From JBGTLU01 sp041743935 (GTDB taxonomy: Bacteria > Bacteroidota > Bacteroidia > Sphingobacteriales > Sphingobacteriaceae), in the NCBI GenBank assembly GCA_041743935.1, contig JBGTLU010000040.1, positions 1 to 55,828 of the forward strand: a stretch of 55,828 nucleotides of DNA, given 5' to 3'. A program made the translations under genes and the position numbers. Shown here in pieces: positions 25,035-33,949 of the stretch (position 1 is its first letter; each line of letters opens with the position of its first letter). The notes under the pieces were generated by a model that saw nothing but the letters and a program-made list of their open reading frames with translations, had not been told where the DNA came from and searched no databases.

Positions 25035-25481
25035 TTACAATTTTACAACTGAACCACCTTTTGCTTCGATAGCAGCTGCAGCTTTTTCTGAAAATGCGTG
25101 TGCTTTAACTTCTAATTTTGCGTTGATCTCGCCTCTACCTAAAACTTTAACTAAGTCAGATTTTGATATTAAACCATGTACTTTTAACGTATCTAAATCT
25201 ATAACTGTTAAATCATATTTCTCAGCTAAACCTTGTAATACATCCAAGTTAACTCCAACGTATTCGATACGATTGATGTTCTTAAATCCAAATTTTGGTA
25301 AACGACGTTGTAATGGCATTTGACCGCCTTCGAAACCAATTTTGCGAGAATTACCAGAGCGAGAACCGGCACCTTTGTGACCGCGAGTAGATGTACCACC
25401 ACGACCAGAACCGGTACCACGACCAACTCTTTTGTTATTTTTTGTTGAACCCGCTGCGGGTTTTAAATTGCTTAAATCCAT
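25035..25481 (-). CDS. rplO: 50S ribosomal protein L15
   Basis: A 148-residue late-assembly large-subunit protein. The glycine/arginine-rich N-terminus (RVGRGTGSGRGGTSTRGHKG) and the GGQMPLQRRLPKFGFKN phrase are diagnostic. It lies between rpmD and secY. Confidence 0.97.
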   Translation of the reverse strand: MDLSNLKPAAGSTKNNKRVGRGTGSGRGGTSTRGHKGAGSRSGNSRKIGFEGGQMPLQRRLPKFGFKNINRIEYVGVNLDVLQGLAEKYDLTVIDLDTLKVHGLISKSDLVKVLGRGEINAKLEVKAHAFSEKAAAAIEAKGGSVVKL

Positions 25482-25485
25482 GGTA

Positions 25486-25665
25486 TTATATCTTTTCTAT
25501 TGCAACCAAATGAGTTACTTTTTTTACCATCCCAATGATTTGTGGGGTGGCTTCTACTTCAACAGACCTATTCATTTTTGTTAAACCAAGCGCCTGCATA
25601 GTACGCTTTTGTTTCTCGCTTCTGTCGATAATACTTTTTATCTGGGTAATTTTAATCTTAGCCAT
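25486..25665 (-). CDS. rpmD: 50S ribosomal protein L30
   Basis: A 59-residue gene that fills the gap between rpsE and rplO. The start is ATG 25663-25665 and the stop TAA 25486-25488. The protein reads MAKIKITQIKSIIDRSEKQK and continues RTMQALGLTKMNRSVEV, the L30 family pattern (the usual IGR replaced by IDR). Confidence 0.96.
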   Translation of the reverse strand: MAKIKITQIKSIIDRSEKQKRTMQALGLTKMNRSVEVEATPQIIGMVKKVTHLVAIEKI

Positions 25666-25670
25666 TTCTC

Positions 25671-26189
25671 TTATCCGTTAAAAACTTTACTTAAAGATAC
25701 ACCACGTTGCTGAGCAACTGTAAGTGGATCTCTCATTTTTGCTAAAGCATCAATGGTTGCTTTAACCACGTTATGTGGGTTAGATGAACCTTTTGATTTT
25801 GCAAGTACGTCTGTAATACCAGCACTTTCTAACACTGCGCGCATTGCACCACCAGCTATTACACCAGTACCATGAGCTGCAGGTTTTAAGAATACAAATC
25901 CACCAGAATATTTTCCAATTGCTTCATGCGGAACAGTTCCTTTGTGAATTGGAACCTTAATTAAGGTTTTCTTTGCATCGTCTATGCCTTTGGCAATAGC
26001 TTCTGTTACTTCTTTTGCTTTACCTAATCCGTATCCAACTACACCATTCTCATCACCAACTACTACGATGGCTGAAAAACTGAAGGTACGACCTCCTTTG
26101 GTTACTTTAGCCACACGGTTTATTGCTACCAAACGGTCTTTTAATTCAATTTCGCTGGATTTAACGCGTTTTATATTTGCTACTGACAT
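25671..26189 (-). CDS. rpsE: 30S ribosomal protein S5
   Basis: A 172-residue protein of the ribosomal fidelity centre and mRNA entry. It has the N-terminal double-stranded-RNA-like domain (LKDRLVAINRVAKVTKGGRT) and the GTGVIAGGAMRAVLESAGI C-terminal part. It lies between rplR and rpmD. Confidence 0.97.
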   Translation of the reverse strand: MSVANIKRVKSSEIELKDRLVAINRVAKVTKGGRTFSFSAIVVVGDENGVVGYGLGKAKEVTEAIAKGIDDAKKTLIKVPIHKGTVPHEAIGKYSGGFVFLKPAAHGTGVIAGGAMRAVLESAGITDVLAKSKGSSNPHNVVKATIDALAKMRDPLTVAQQRGVSLSKVFNG

Positions 26190-26210
26190 AATTTCGTTTT
26201 CTATAATTGA

Positions 26211-26561
26211 TTAAAACACTAATCCACCTTCACGAGCACCTTCTGCTAATGATTTTATACGTCCGTGAAACAAGTAACCATTACGATCGAATACTACTTG
26301 TGTGATACCGGAAGCGATGGCTTTTTGTGCAATCAATTTACCTACTTCTTTTGCTTGGTCAATTTTTGGCATTTTTTCAGCTACTTCATCTTTTAAAGTT
26401 GAAGCAGAAACTAAAGTAATGCCTTGTGTATCGTCTATAATTTGAGCATAAATGCCTTTATTACTGCGATATACAGATAATCTTGGGCGCTCAACAGAAC
26501 CGTTGATACGTTTGCGGATCGAAAATTTAATTCGTTGTCTGCGGGATAATCTACTTGCCAT
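26211..26561 (-). CDS. rplR: 50S ribosomal protein L18
   Basis: A 116-residue 5S rRNA-binding protein. Visible are RRQRIKFSIRKRINGSVERP, RLSVYRSNKGIYAQIIDD and the FDRNGYLFHGRIKSLAEGAR C-terminal phrase. Confidence 0.97.
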   Translation of the reverse strand: MASRLSRRQRIKFSIRKRINGSVERPRLSVYRSNKGIYAQIIDDTQGITLVSASTLKDEVAEKMPKIDQAKEVGKLIAQKAIASGITQVVFDRNGYLFHGRIKSLAEGAREGGLVF

Positions 26562-26568
26562 TTCTTAC

Positions 26569-27126
26569 TTATTTTTTAGATGCTGACTTGCCTGCTTTAC
26601 GACGAAGCACTTCACCTGTAAACTTAACACCTTTACCTTTGTATGGTTCAGGCGGACGTAAAGAACGAATCTTTGCTGCTACCTGACCTACTAACTGCTT
26701 ATCAATACTTTCTAAAATAATTTTAGGGTTTTGACCTTTTTCTGCAGTGGTGGTTACTTTAATTTCATTAGGTATTTGGAATACATAATGGTGAGAATAT
26801 CCTAATACTAAATCAAGAGTTTGACCTTGATTAGTAGCTTTATATCCAACACCTACAAGTTCTTGCTCAATTTTAAAGCCTTCACTTACTCCTTTTACCA
26901 TGTTATTTATCAATGAGCGATACAAACCATGTAACGCTTTATGACGCTTTTGCTCGGTAGGGCGGGTTACTGTAAGAACACCATCTTCAATAGCTACTGT
27001 AATTCCGTCTTCTACTTTTTGAGTTAATTCTCCCTTAGGACCTTTAACTTTTACAATATTTCCTGTTTCAACGCTAACTTGAACGTTTGAAGGTAATGTG
27101 ATAGGTAATTTACCAATTCTTGACAT
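26569..27126 (-). CDS. rplF: 50S ribosomal protein L6
   Basis: A 185-residue two-domain protein near the factor-binding site. It starts MSRIGKLPITLPSNVQVSVE. The C-terminal domain shows the family phrase RPPEPYKGKGVKFTGEVLRR followed by KAGKSASKK. Confidence 0.97.
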   Translation of the reverse strand: MSRIGKLPITLPSNVQVSVETGNIVKVKGPKGELTQKVEDGITVAIEDGVLTVTRPTEQKRHKALHGLYRSLINNMVKGVSEGFKIEQELVGVGYKATNQGQTLDLVLGYSHHYVFQIPNEIKVTTTAEKGQNPKIILESIDKQLVGQVAAKIRSLRPPEPYKGKGVKFTGEVLRRKAGKSASKK

Positions 27127-27143
27127 CTCTTTTTCCTCCTCTA

Positions 27144-27542
27144 TTAGTAAACGTTACATAAATATTCGCCGCCAACTTTGTGCGTGCGAGCTTCCTTATC
27201 TGTCATTATACCTTTTGAGGTAGATAAAATAGCTACACCCAAACCGTTCAACACACGAGGTAAGTTTTCTGTATTCACATATTTGCGTGAACCAGGCTTA
27301 CTTACACGCTCGATGGTATTAATTGCAGATACCTTGGTAATTGGGTGGTATTTTAATGCAATTTTAATAACGCCTTGTGCATCGGTTTGCTCAAATTTAT
27401 AATTGGCAATATAGCCCTTGTCAAAAAGAACTTTGGTAAGTTCTTTTTTAACATTTGATGCAGGAATTTCTACAACCCTATGGTTGGCCTTTATGGCATT
27501 CCTTACTCTGGTTAAGTAATCTGAAATCGGATCTCCGTTCAT
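27144..27542 (-). CDS. rpsH: 30S ribosomal protein S8
   Basis: A 132-residue 16S-binding protein, the translational repressor of the spc operon in E. coli. It starts MNGDPISDYLTRVRNAIKAN and ends with SKGIMTDKEARTHKVGGEYL. The start is preceded by 52 non-coding bases after rpsN. Confidence 0.97.
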   Translation of the reverse strand: MNGDPISDYLTRVRNAIKANHRVVEIPASNVKKELTKVLFDKGYIANYKFEQTDAQGVIKIALKYHPITKVSAINTIERVSKPGSRKYVNTENLPRVLNGLGVAILSTSKGIMTDKEARTHKVGGEYLCNVY

Positions 27543-27594
27543 TTTTTTATTGTATTGTTTTTGTTTGGATGATTGCTCATCCTTTAATTTATTC

Positions 27595-27864
27595 TTACCA
27601 ACTGGCTTTACGTACTCCAGGTATTTTTCCGGCTAGTGCCATATCGCGAAACACGATACGAGAAATACCAAACTGACGAATGTAACCGCGCGGACGTCCG
27701 CTAATTTTGCATCGGTTGTGTAATCTAACTGCAGATGAATTACGTGGTAATTTATCTAAAGCAACTAAATCACCTTCAGCTTTTAGTTGTGCACGTTTTT
27801 CGGCATATTTATCAACCATACGTTGACGTTTTACTTCGCGCGCTTTTACTCCTTCTTTTGCCAT
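27595..27864 (-). CDS. rpsN: 30S ribosomal protein S14, long zinc-free form
   Basis: An 89-residue protein. It has the C-terminal RLHNRCKISGRPRGYIRQFG segment with only one Cys, not the CX2C pairs of the short zinc form. The start codon overlaps the rplE stop by 1 bp. Confidence 0.97.
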   Translation of the reverse strand: MAKEGVKAREVKRQRMVDKYAEKRAQLKAEGDLVALDKLPRNSSAVRLHNRCKISGRPRGYIRQFGISRIVFRDMALAGKIPGVRKASW

Positions 27865-28427
27865 TAGTTATTTTGATTTTTAAATGGTAAACCAAATTGT
27901 TTTAATAATTCTAAAGCTTCGGCATCTGTTTTTGCAGTGGTTACGAATGTGATATCCATACCCAAAATCTTATTGATTTTATCAATGTTGATTTCTGGAA
28001 AAATAATTTGCTCGGTAACACCTAACGTGTAATTGCCTTTGCCATCAAAGCCTTTGTCATTAATTCCTTTAAAATCGCGGATACGTGGTAATGCAACAGA
28101 GATCAAACGATCTAAGAATTCATACATAGTATCTTTGCGTAACGTTACTCGTACACCTATAGGCATATTTTTACGTAACTTAAAGTTCGAAATATCCTTT
28201 TTGGATTTAGTAGGTACAGCTAATTGACCGGTAATGGTAGTTAATTCTTCTACGGCACTATCGATGATTTTTTTGTCTGTAACTGCATTACCCAAACCTT
28301 GGTTAATACAAATTTTGGTTAAACGAGGTACTTGCATTACACTTTTGTAAGCAAATTTCTCTTTTAAGTTAGAAGCAATCTCTTCGCTGTATTGCTTCTT
28401 TAATCGTGGTGTGTAAGTAGTACTCAT
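27864..28427 (-). CDS. rplE: 50S ribosomal protein L5
   Basis: A 187-residue 5S rRNA-binding protein of the central protuberance. The phrases MQVPRLTKICINQGLG, RKNMPIGVRVTLRKDTMYEF and GLPFKNQNN are typical. It overlaps rplX and rpsN by single bases. Confidence 0.97.
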   Translation of the reverse strand: MSTTYTPRLKKQYSEEIASNLKEKFAYKSVMQVPRLTKICINQGLGNAVTDKKIIDSAVEELTTITGQLAVPTKSKKDISNFKLRKNMPIGVRVTLRKDTMYEFLDRLISVALPRIRDFKGINDKGFDGKGNYTLGVTEQIIFPEINIDKINKILGMDITFVTTAKTDAEALELLKQFGLPFKNQNN

Positions 28428-28768
28428 TACTTAATAATCTCCCCTGATTTTTTTGCATACCTTACTAACTTACCGTTGTCGTCTAATTTACGACCGATAC
28501 GTGTAGGGGTACTGGTTTTTGGATCAATTAACATTAAATTAGAAATGTTGATTGATGCTTCTTTTTTAATTATACCACCATTCGGTGTTTTTGCATTTGG
28601 TTTGGTATGCTTAGATACCAAGTTGGCACCTTCTACTATAGCACGACCTTTTTCTAAAATAACTTCCAGAACACGACCTTGTTGGCCCTTAGCATTACCG
28701 GCTATTATTTTTACTAAATCGCCTTTGCGGATGTTTAGTTTTGGTTGTTTATTATACTTTCTTTCCAT
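28427..28768 (-). CDS. rplX: 50S ribosomal protein L24
   Basis: A 113-residue assembly-initiator protein with a KOW motif (KGDLVKIIAGNAKGQQGRVL). It is followed by rplE with a 1-bp overlap and preceded directly by rplN. Confidence 0.97.
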   Translation of the reverse strand: MERKYNKQPKLNIRKGDLVKIIAGNAKGQQGRVLEVILEKGRAIVEGANLVSKHTKPNAKTPNGGIIKKEASINISNLMLIDPKTSTPTRIGRKLDDNGKLVRYAKKSGEIIK

Positions 28769-28769
28769 T

Positions 28770-29138
28770 TTACAATACCTCCGGAGCTAATGATACAATT
28801 TTCATGAATTGTTTCTCACGTAATTCGCGAGCTACAGGACCGAAAATACGTGTACCTCTTGGTTCGTCTTGGTTATTTAATAGTACCGCAGCATTATCAT
28901 CGAAACGGATGTATGAACCATCCTTTCTACGAATTTCTTTACGAGTACGTACAACCACAGCTTTAGATACGGTTCCTTTTTTGATGTTACCAGAAGGCAA
29001 TGCAGCCTTAACGGTTACAACAATTTTATCGCCAATAGATGCATACTTTTTACGAGTACCACCTAACACACGAATACATAAAACTTCTTTGGCTCCGCTG
29101 TTATCGGCAACAGTTAGCCTGGATTCTTGCTGTATCAT
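28770..29138 (-). CDS. rplN: 50S ribosomal protein L14
   Basis: A 122-residue, very conserved protein of the L14/L19 cluster. It starts MIQQESRLTVADNSGAKEVL. The middle phrase RRKDGSYIRFDDNAAVLLNN and the end FGPVARELREKQFMKIVSLA are diagnostic. Confidence 0.98.
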   Translation of the reverse strand: MIQQESRLTVADNSGAKEVLCIRVLGGTRKKYASIGDKIVVTVKAALPSGNIKKGTVSKAVVVRTRKEIRRKDGSYIRFDDNAAVLLNNQDEPRGTRIFGPVARELREKQFMKIVSLAPEVL

Positions 29139-29401
29139 TACTTCGCTTTTTCAATTACGTTTATTAAACGCCAAGATTTATTTTTGCTTAACGGACGAGT
29201 TTCCATGATTTCTACAGTATCTCCGATACCGGCTTCATTTTTTTCGTCGTGAGCCATAAACTTGGTTGTCTTATTAATGAATTTACCATACATAGGGTGT
29301 TTAACTTTACGTTCTACGGCCACAGTGATAGTTTTTAACATTTTGTTACTAACTACACGCCCTATTCTGGTTTTTCTTAAATTTCTTTCCATTATTGCCA
29401 A
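29138..29401 (-). CDS. rpsQ: 30S ribosomal protein S17
   Basis: An 87-residue OB-fold protein that binds the 5' domain of 16S rRNA. Family phrases are RKTRIGRVVSNKMLKTITVA and the RPLSKNKSWRLINVIEKAK end. It overlaps rplN by 1 bp. Confidence 0.97.
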   Translation of the reverse strand: MAIMERNLRKTRIGRVVSNKMLKTITVAVERKVKHPMYGKFINKTTKFMAHDEKNEAGIGDTVEIMETRPLSKNKSWRLINVIEKAK

Positions 29402-29611
29402 TTATATAGTATTAGCTTTTACTTCATTTGTTCTTTTTGATAACTCGGTTAATAATCGAGCTATATCTTTTCTGATCGCTTTGATCTTAAGAGGATTTTC
29501 TAATGCAGAAGCAGCATGGCTAAATTGCATTTTTACTAAGTTTTGCTTTTCCTCTAGGATGCGCTCACTTAATTCCTCTGATGTTAATTCTTGTATTTCT
29601 GCGTACTTCAT
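29402..29611 (-). CDS. rpmC: 50S ribosomal protein L29
   Basis: A 69-residue coiled-coil protein at the exit tunnel, where trigger factor and SRP dock. It shows EEKQNLVKMQFSHAASALEN and the IRKDIARLLTELSKR helix. It directly abuts rpsQ. Confidence 0.96.
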   Translation of the reverse strand: MKYAEIQELTSEELSERILEEKQNLVKMQFSHAASALENPLKIKAIRKDIARLLTELSKRTNEVKANTI

Positions 29612-29637
29612 GCTATATTATTTTATAGTTGAATAAA

Positions 29638-30057
29638 CTATTCAACGTAATCTCTTCTTAATACAAATTTGGTTGTAACCGGAAGTTTTTGTGCCGCCAA
29701 GCGCATTGCTTCGCGAGCTACTTCTAGAGGTACACCCTCGGCTTCAAAAAGTATACGTCCGGGTTTTACAGGAGCAACCCAATATTCTGGAGCACCTTTA
29801 CCTTTACCCATACGTACTTCTGCTGGTTTTTTAGTAACCGGTTTGTCTGGAAATATTCTAATCCAAACCTGACCTTCACGTTTCATATATCTAGTAACTG
29901 CAATACGAGCGGCTTCTATCTGACGAGCTGTAATCCAACAGGTTTCCAAAGATTTTATACCAAATGAACCGAACTCTAACTCAAAACCACGTTTTGCGTT
30001 ACCGTTCATGCGTCCTTTCTGCATCTTCCTAAATTTCGTTCTTTTCGGCTGTAACAT
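29638..30057 (-). CDS. rplP: 50S ribosomal protein L16
   Basis: A 139-residue protein near the A-site tRNA elbow. It starts MLQPKRTKFRKMQKGRMNGN and has FPDKPVTKKPAEVRMGKGKG, the family signature, followed by the conserved SAQKLP-like segment AAQKLPVTTKF. Confidence 0.98.
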   Translation of the reverse strand: MLQPKRTKFRKMQKGRMNGNAKRGFELEFGSFGIKSLETCWITARQIEAARIAVTRYMKREGQVWIRIFPDKPVTKKPAEVRMGKGKGAPEYWVAPVKPGRILFEAEGVPLEVAREAMRLAAQKLPVTTKFVLRRDYVE

Positions 30058-30087
30058 TGTATAAGCTATTTATATTCTTTAATCTTA

Positions 30088-30870
30088 TTACTTTTTATCT
30101 CGGCGATTGTTGTTTCCGCCACGACGATCATTTCCACCTGGCTTACGGTTACCACCACTTCTTCTATCATCTGCAAACCTATTTTGGTTTTCTCCACCTC
30201 TGCTAGGGTTAGTTGCTTGTCCGATATTTGGTGATAAATCACGTTTACCGAAAACTTCGCCTTTACAAATCCAAACTTTAACACCTATTTTACCATAGGT
30301 TGTTAGTGCTTCTGCTAGGGCATAATCAATATCGGCACGGAAAGTATGTAATGGAACTCGTCCTTCGTGGTATCTTTCGCTTCTTGCCATTTCTGCACCG
30401 CCTACACGACCAGAAACCATTATTTTTATTCCTTCAGCTCCCATACGCATGGTAGATGCGATAGATGTTTTCATTGCACGACGAAATGAAATTCGTGCTT
30501 CTAATTGTTTAGCGACACTTTCTGCAACTAAAACGGCATCTAACTCGGGACGTTTAATTTCAAAAATGTTGATCTGAACATCCTTTTTGGTAAGCTTTTT
30601 TAATTCTTCTTTAATCTTATCTACTTCTTGTCCGCCTTTTCCAATTACAATACCGGGTCTGGCTGTATGAATGGTTATGGTTATGCGTTTAAGAGTTCTT
30701 TCGATAACTACTTTAGACACACCACCTTTATTTATACGTGCTTGAAGGTATTTACGAATTTTATCGTCTTCTACTAATTTATCAGCATAGTTATTGCCAC
30801 CAAACCAATTAGAATCCCATCCACGGATGATACCTAATCTACTGCCTATCGGATTTACTTTTTGTCCCAT
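30088..30870 (-). CDS. rpsC: 30S ribosomal protein S3, with Arg/Gly/Asn-rich tail
   Basis: The mRNA-entry protein with a KH domain (TIHTARPGIVIGKGGQEVDK). I place the start at ATG 30868-30870 (MGQKVNPIGSRLGIIRGWDS), which is where the family begins and lies 10 bp after the rplV stop; a frame extension upstream overlaps rplV. The result is 260 residues. After residue about 220 a low-complexity tail follows (NRFADDRRSGGNRKPGGN, then DRRGGNNNRRDKK). It is longer and more RG-rich than in E. coli. Confidence 0.96.
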   Translation of the reverse strand: MGQKVNPIGSRLGIIRGWDSNWFGGNNYADKLVEDDKIRKYLQARINKGGVSKVVIERTLKRITITIHTARPGIVIGKGGQEVDKIKEELKKLTKKDVQINIFEIKRPELDAVLVAESVAKQLEARISFRRAMKTSIASTMRMGAEGIKIMVSGRVGGAEMARSERYHEGRVPLHTFRADIDYALAEALTTYGKIGVKVWICKGEVFGKRDLSPNIGQATNPSRGGENQNRFADDRRSGGNRKPGGNDRRGGNNNRRDKK

Positions 30871-30880
30871 TGCTTTATAA

Positions 30881-31249
30881 TTAGTTTTGTGTTTCTTCAA
30901 TGTTAGCGATATTACTATCTACTACCAGTGTAACATGGTTAGAGCGTTTACGAATTCTATATCCTCTACCTTGAGGAGCAGGTTTTATACGTTTTAACAT
31001 TCTACCACCATCTACAAATACAGTTTTTACAATTAAATTACTATCCTCCATACGAGCACCTTCATTTTTTGCTTGCCAATTGGCAATTGCAGAAAGTAAA
31101 AGTTTCTCTACTTTGCGAGATGCCTCTTTAGGATTAAATTTTAAAATGTGCAACGCATTCTCCACTTTTTGGCCACGAATTAAATCGACAACCAAACGCA
31201 TTTTGCGTGGCGACGTTGGGCAATTGTTTAATTTAGCAACAGCTTCCAT
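30881..31249 (-). CDS. rplV: 50S ribosomal protein L22
   Basis: A 122-residue protein whose beta-hairpin lines the exit tunnel constriction (KRIKPAPQGRGYRIRKRSNH). The N-terminal phrase SPRKMRLVVDLIRGQKVENA is typical. There is no insertion in the hairpin of the kind that confers macrolide resistance. Confidence 0.97.
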   Translation of the reverse strand: MEAVAKLNNCPTSPRKMRLVVDLIRGQKVENALHILKFNPKEASRKVEKLLLSAIANWQAKNEGARMEDSNLIVKTVFVDGGRMLKRIKPAPQGRGYRIRKRSNHVTLVVDSNIANIEETQN

Positions 31250-31256
31250 TTCTTAA

Positions 31257-31523
31257 TTACTTTTTATTTCCACCGTGACCTCTATAGGTACGGGTAGGTG
31301 CAAATTCACCTAATTTATGTCCAACCATGTTTTCGGTCACATATACCGGAATAAATTTGTTTCCGTTGTGAACAGCGAATGTGTGTCCTACAAAATCAGG
31401 AGAAATTGTTGATCTACGAGACCATGTTTTCACCACTGATTTCTTACTTGTATCGTTCATTGTAACCACCTTGCTTTCAAGGTTATGATCGATGTATGGT
31501 CCTTTTTTAATTGAACGAGCCAT
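31257..31523 (-). CDS. rpsS: 30S ribosomal protein S19
   Basis: An 88-residue head protein forming a bridge with L5. It starts MARSIKKGPYIDHNLESKVV and carries TWSRRSTISPDFVGHTFAVH and the GHKLGEFAPTRTYRGHGGNK end. It overlaps rplB by 1 bp. Confidence 0.98.
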   Translation of the reverse strand: MARSIKKGPYIDHNLESKVVTMNDTSKKSVVKTWSRRSTISPDFVGHTFAVHNGNKFIPVYVTENMVGHKLGEFAPTRTYRGHGGNKK

Positions 31524-32347
31524 TATTTTTTCCTTCTTTCAATAATATAACGATCTGATGATTTCTTCTTATCGCGTGTTTTAAATCCTTTTGCTAATAA
31601 TCCTTTACGTGAGCGAGGATGTCCACCTGATGAACGACCTTCACCACCACCCATTGGGTGATCTACTGGGTTCATGGCTACACCTCTTACTCTTGGACGA
31701 CGACCTAACCAACGATTACGACCTGCTTTACCTAACTGTTCTGTAGAATGCTCAGAATTAGAAACGATTCCGATGGTAGCAAAACAAGTAGCTAATATCA
31801 TACGGGTTTCACCAGATGGCATTTTTAAAACAGCAAATTTTCCATCGCGAGCCGCTAATTGAGCATAAGAACCTGCACTACGAGCTATAGAAGCTCCTTG
31901 GCCAGGATTTAACTCAATGTTGTGAATTACAGAACCTAATGGTATGTTTTGCAAAGGCATAGCATTACCAATTTCTGGTGCTGATTCAGGTCCGGAAACT
32001 ACGGTTTGTCCTACAGTTAATCCTTGAGGTGCAATGATATATCTTTTCTCTCCATCAGCATAATGCAATAATGCAATTCTTGCTGTACGATTTGGATCAT
32101 ACTCAATGGTTGCTACAGTTGCAGGTACGTTGGTTTTGTTGCGTTTAAAATCGATAACACGATAGGATTTTTTATGACCACCACCCATGTAGCGCATAGT
32201 CATTTTACCGCTATTGTTACGACCACCTGAACGTTTAATGCTAGTAACCAAAGATTTTTCTGGAGTAGTACTGGTTACAGTAGTGTAATCAGCTCCTATC
32301 CTAAATCTGGTTCCTGGTGTGGTTGGTTTAAATCTTTTAACTGCCAT
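31523..32347 (-). CDS. rplB: 50S ribosomal protein L2
   Basis: A 274-residue protein needed for subunit joining and peptidyl transferase assembly. The C-terminal segment VRGVAMNPVDHPMGGGEGRS contains the critical conserved His in the PVDHPMGGG phrase. N-terminal RNA-binding part: RSGGRNNSGKMTMRYMGGGH. Confidence 0.98.
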   Translation of the reverse strand: MAVKRFKPTTPGTRFRIGADYTTVTSTTPEKSLVTSIKRSGGRNNSGKMTMRYMGGGHKKSYRVIDFKRNKTNVPATVATIEYDPNRTARIALLHYADGEKRYIIAPQGLTVGQTVVSGPESAPEIGNAMPLQNIPLGSVIHNIELNPGQGASIARSAGSYAQLAARDGKFAVLKMPSGETRMILATCFATIGIVSNSEHSTEQLGKAGRNRWLGRRPRVRGVAMNPVDHPMGGGEGRSSGGHPRSRKGLLAKGFKTRDKKKSSDRYIIERRKK

Positions 32348-32355
32348 AATATTCC

Positions 32356-32646
32356 TTATATTCCACTATAAAAATCAATGCTATCTCCTTGTTTAAGGGT
32401 TACGATTGCTTTTTTATAATTAGGAGTTCTACCTTCAACTACGCCACGTTTTGTACCGCGACTTTTATATTTGCCTGCAAAACGCATAGTATTTATTGAG
32501 TTAACAGTAACGCTATACATTTTTTCAATGGCTTCTTTAATCTGAATTTTGTTTGCCAACGGGTTAACTTCAAAAGCATAAACATTCAACTTATCTGTTT
32601 GTGCTGTAGCTTTTTCTGTAAGTATTGGTCTCTTTAAAATTTCCAT
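32356..32646 (-). CDS. rplW: 50S ribosomal protein L23
   Basis: A 96-residue exit-tunnel protein. Family phrases are LKRPILTEKATAQTDKLNVY and IKEAIEKMYSVTVNSINTM. It starts 1 bp after the rplD stop. Confidence 0.97.
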   Translation of the reverse strand: MEILKRPILTEKATAQTDKLNVYAFEVNPLANKIQIKEAIEKMYSVTVNSINTMRFAGKYKSRGTKRGVVEGRTPNYKKAIVTLKQGDSIDFYSGI

Positions 32647-32647
32647 A

Positions 32648-33274
32648 CTATTTTGCCAATGTTGCTTCTAAGTTTTCTACCGCAGATTTAGTAAATACTA
32701 ATTTAGAAGCATTTAATAAATCGTAGGTGTTTAACTCAGAAAGAGTTGTAACTTTTGATTTTTGTAGGTTACGGCTTGATAAATAAACATTATCATTTTG
32801 TGCCGGTATAACCATTAATGTTTTGTGATCGTTCACTTTTAAATTTCCGATTAAACTCAAGAAATTTTTTGTTTTCGGGCTTTCGAAATTAAAGTCTTCT
32901 ACTACCACAATATCATTAGATTGTGCTTTGTAAGATAAAGCCGATTTACGGGCTAATTCTTTTAATTTCTTGTTCAGCTTAAAACTATAATCTCTTGGCT
33001 GAGGACCAAATACACGACCTCCACCACGGAACAAAGGATTTTTGATACCACCTTTACGTGAACCACCTGTACCTTTTTGTTTATGTAATTTACGGGTTGA
33101 ACCGTGAATTTCGTTACGTTGTTTTGACTTGTGAGTACCCTGACGTTGATTCGCTAAAAACTGCTTTACATCAAGATAGATTGCATGATCATTTGGCTCA
33201 ATGCCGAATATCGAATCGTTCAAGGTAATACTACCAGTTTCCTTGCCCTCTATGTTTACTATTTTAATTTCCAT
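32648..33274 (-). CDS. rplD: 50S ribosomal protein L4
   Basis: A 208-residue protein whose loop reaches the exit tunnel (GTHKSKQRNEIHGSTRKLHK followed by QKGTGGSRKGG). In E. coli it also represses the S10 operon. It lies between rplC and rplW. Confidence 0.97.
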   Translation of the reverse strand: MEIKIVNIEGKETGSITLNDSIFGIEPNDHAIYLDVKQFLANQRQGTHKSKQRNEIHGSTRKLHKQKGTGGSRKGGIKNPLFRGGGRVFGPQPRDYSFKLNKKLKELARKSALSYKAQSNDIVVVEDFNFESPKTKNFLSLIGNLKVNDHKTLMVIPAQNDNVYLSSRNLQKSKVTTLSELNTYDLLNASKLVFTKSAVENLEATLAK

Positions 33275-33277
33275 GGC

Positions 33278-33895
33278 TTATTTCTCCACAATTACGTATG
33301 AACCTTTAGCACCCGGAATTGAACCACTTACTACTAATAAGTTTTGTTCTGGATAAACTTTAAGTACTTGAAGGTTTTGAACTTTAACTCTATCTCCGCC
33401 CATTCTACCTGCCATGCGCATTCCTTTAAATACGCGCGAAGGCCATGAGGATGCACCTAATGAACCAGGAGCACGTAAACGATTGTGCTGACCGTGGGTT
33501 TGACCACCAACACCGGAGAATCCGTGACGTTTTACAACGCCTTGAAATCCTTTTCCTTTAGAAGTTCCTATTACTTCAATGTACTCTCCTTCAACGAAAA
33601 GTTCAACTGTAATGGTTTCTCCTAAGTTTTTGCTTTCTTCAAAATGCTTAAATTCTACTAGCTTACGCTTAGGGGTAGTACTAGCTTTTTTGAAGTGTCC
33701 TTTTTGAGGTTGAGTAGTGTTTTTCTCTTTTTTCTCGTCGAATGCTAACTGAATGGCATTATATCCATCCGTTTCAATAGTACGAACTTGTGTTACTACA
33801 CAGGGTCCAGCTTGGATGACTGTACAAGGAATATTTTTCCCTGTTTCATCAAATATGCTGGTCATACCTACTTTTTTTCCAATTAATCCTGACAT
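33278..33895 (-). CDS. rplC: 50S ribosomal protein L3
   Basis: A 205-residue protein that reaches toward the peptidyl transferase centre. Typical are MSGLIGKKVGMTSIFDETGK and the methylated-loop region FQGVVKRHGFSGVGGQTHGQ. It follows rpsJ after 54 bp. Confidence 0.98.
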   Translation of the reverse strand: MSGLIGKKVGMTSIFDETGKNIPCTVIQAGPCVVTQVRTIETDGYNAIQLAFDEKKEKNTTQPQKGHFKKASTTPKRKLVEFKHFEESKNLGETITVELFVEGEYIEVIGTSKGKGFQGVVKRHGFSGVGGQTHGQHNRLRAPGSLGASSWPSRVFKGMRMAGRMGGDRVKVQNLQVLKVYPEQNLLVVSGSIPGAKGSYVIVEK

Positions 33896-33949
33896 TTTTG
33901 TTCTGTTTTACAGATCCGGTATTGCTCCTGATCGCTGTTTAAATTATGC

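Noticed and set aside
25448..25464. GC-rich hairpin followed by T-run near the start of rplO
   Set aside because: It lies in the coding sequence for L15 (the KPAAGS codons), so it is explained by codon choice and not a terminator.
30066..30284. 72-codon open frame within the 3' end of rpsC
   Set aside because: It is a second frame of the S3 tail region with repetitive composition.
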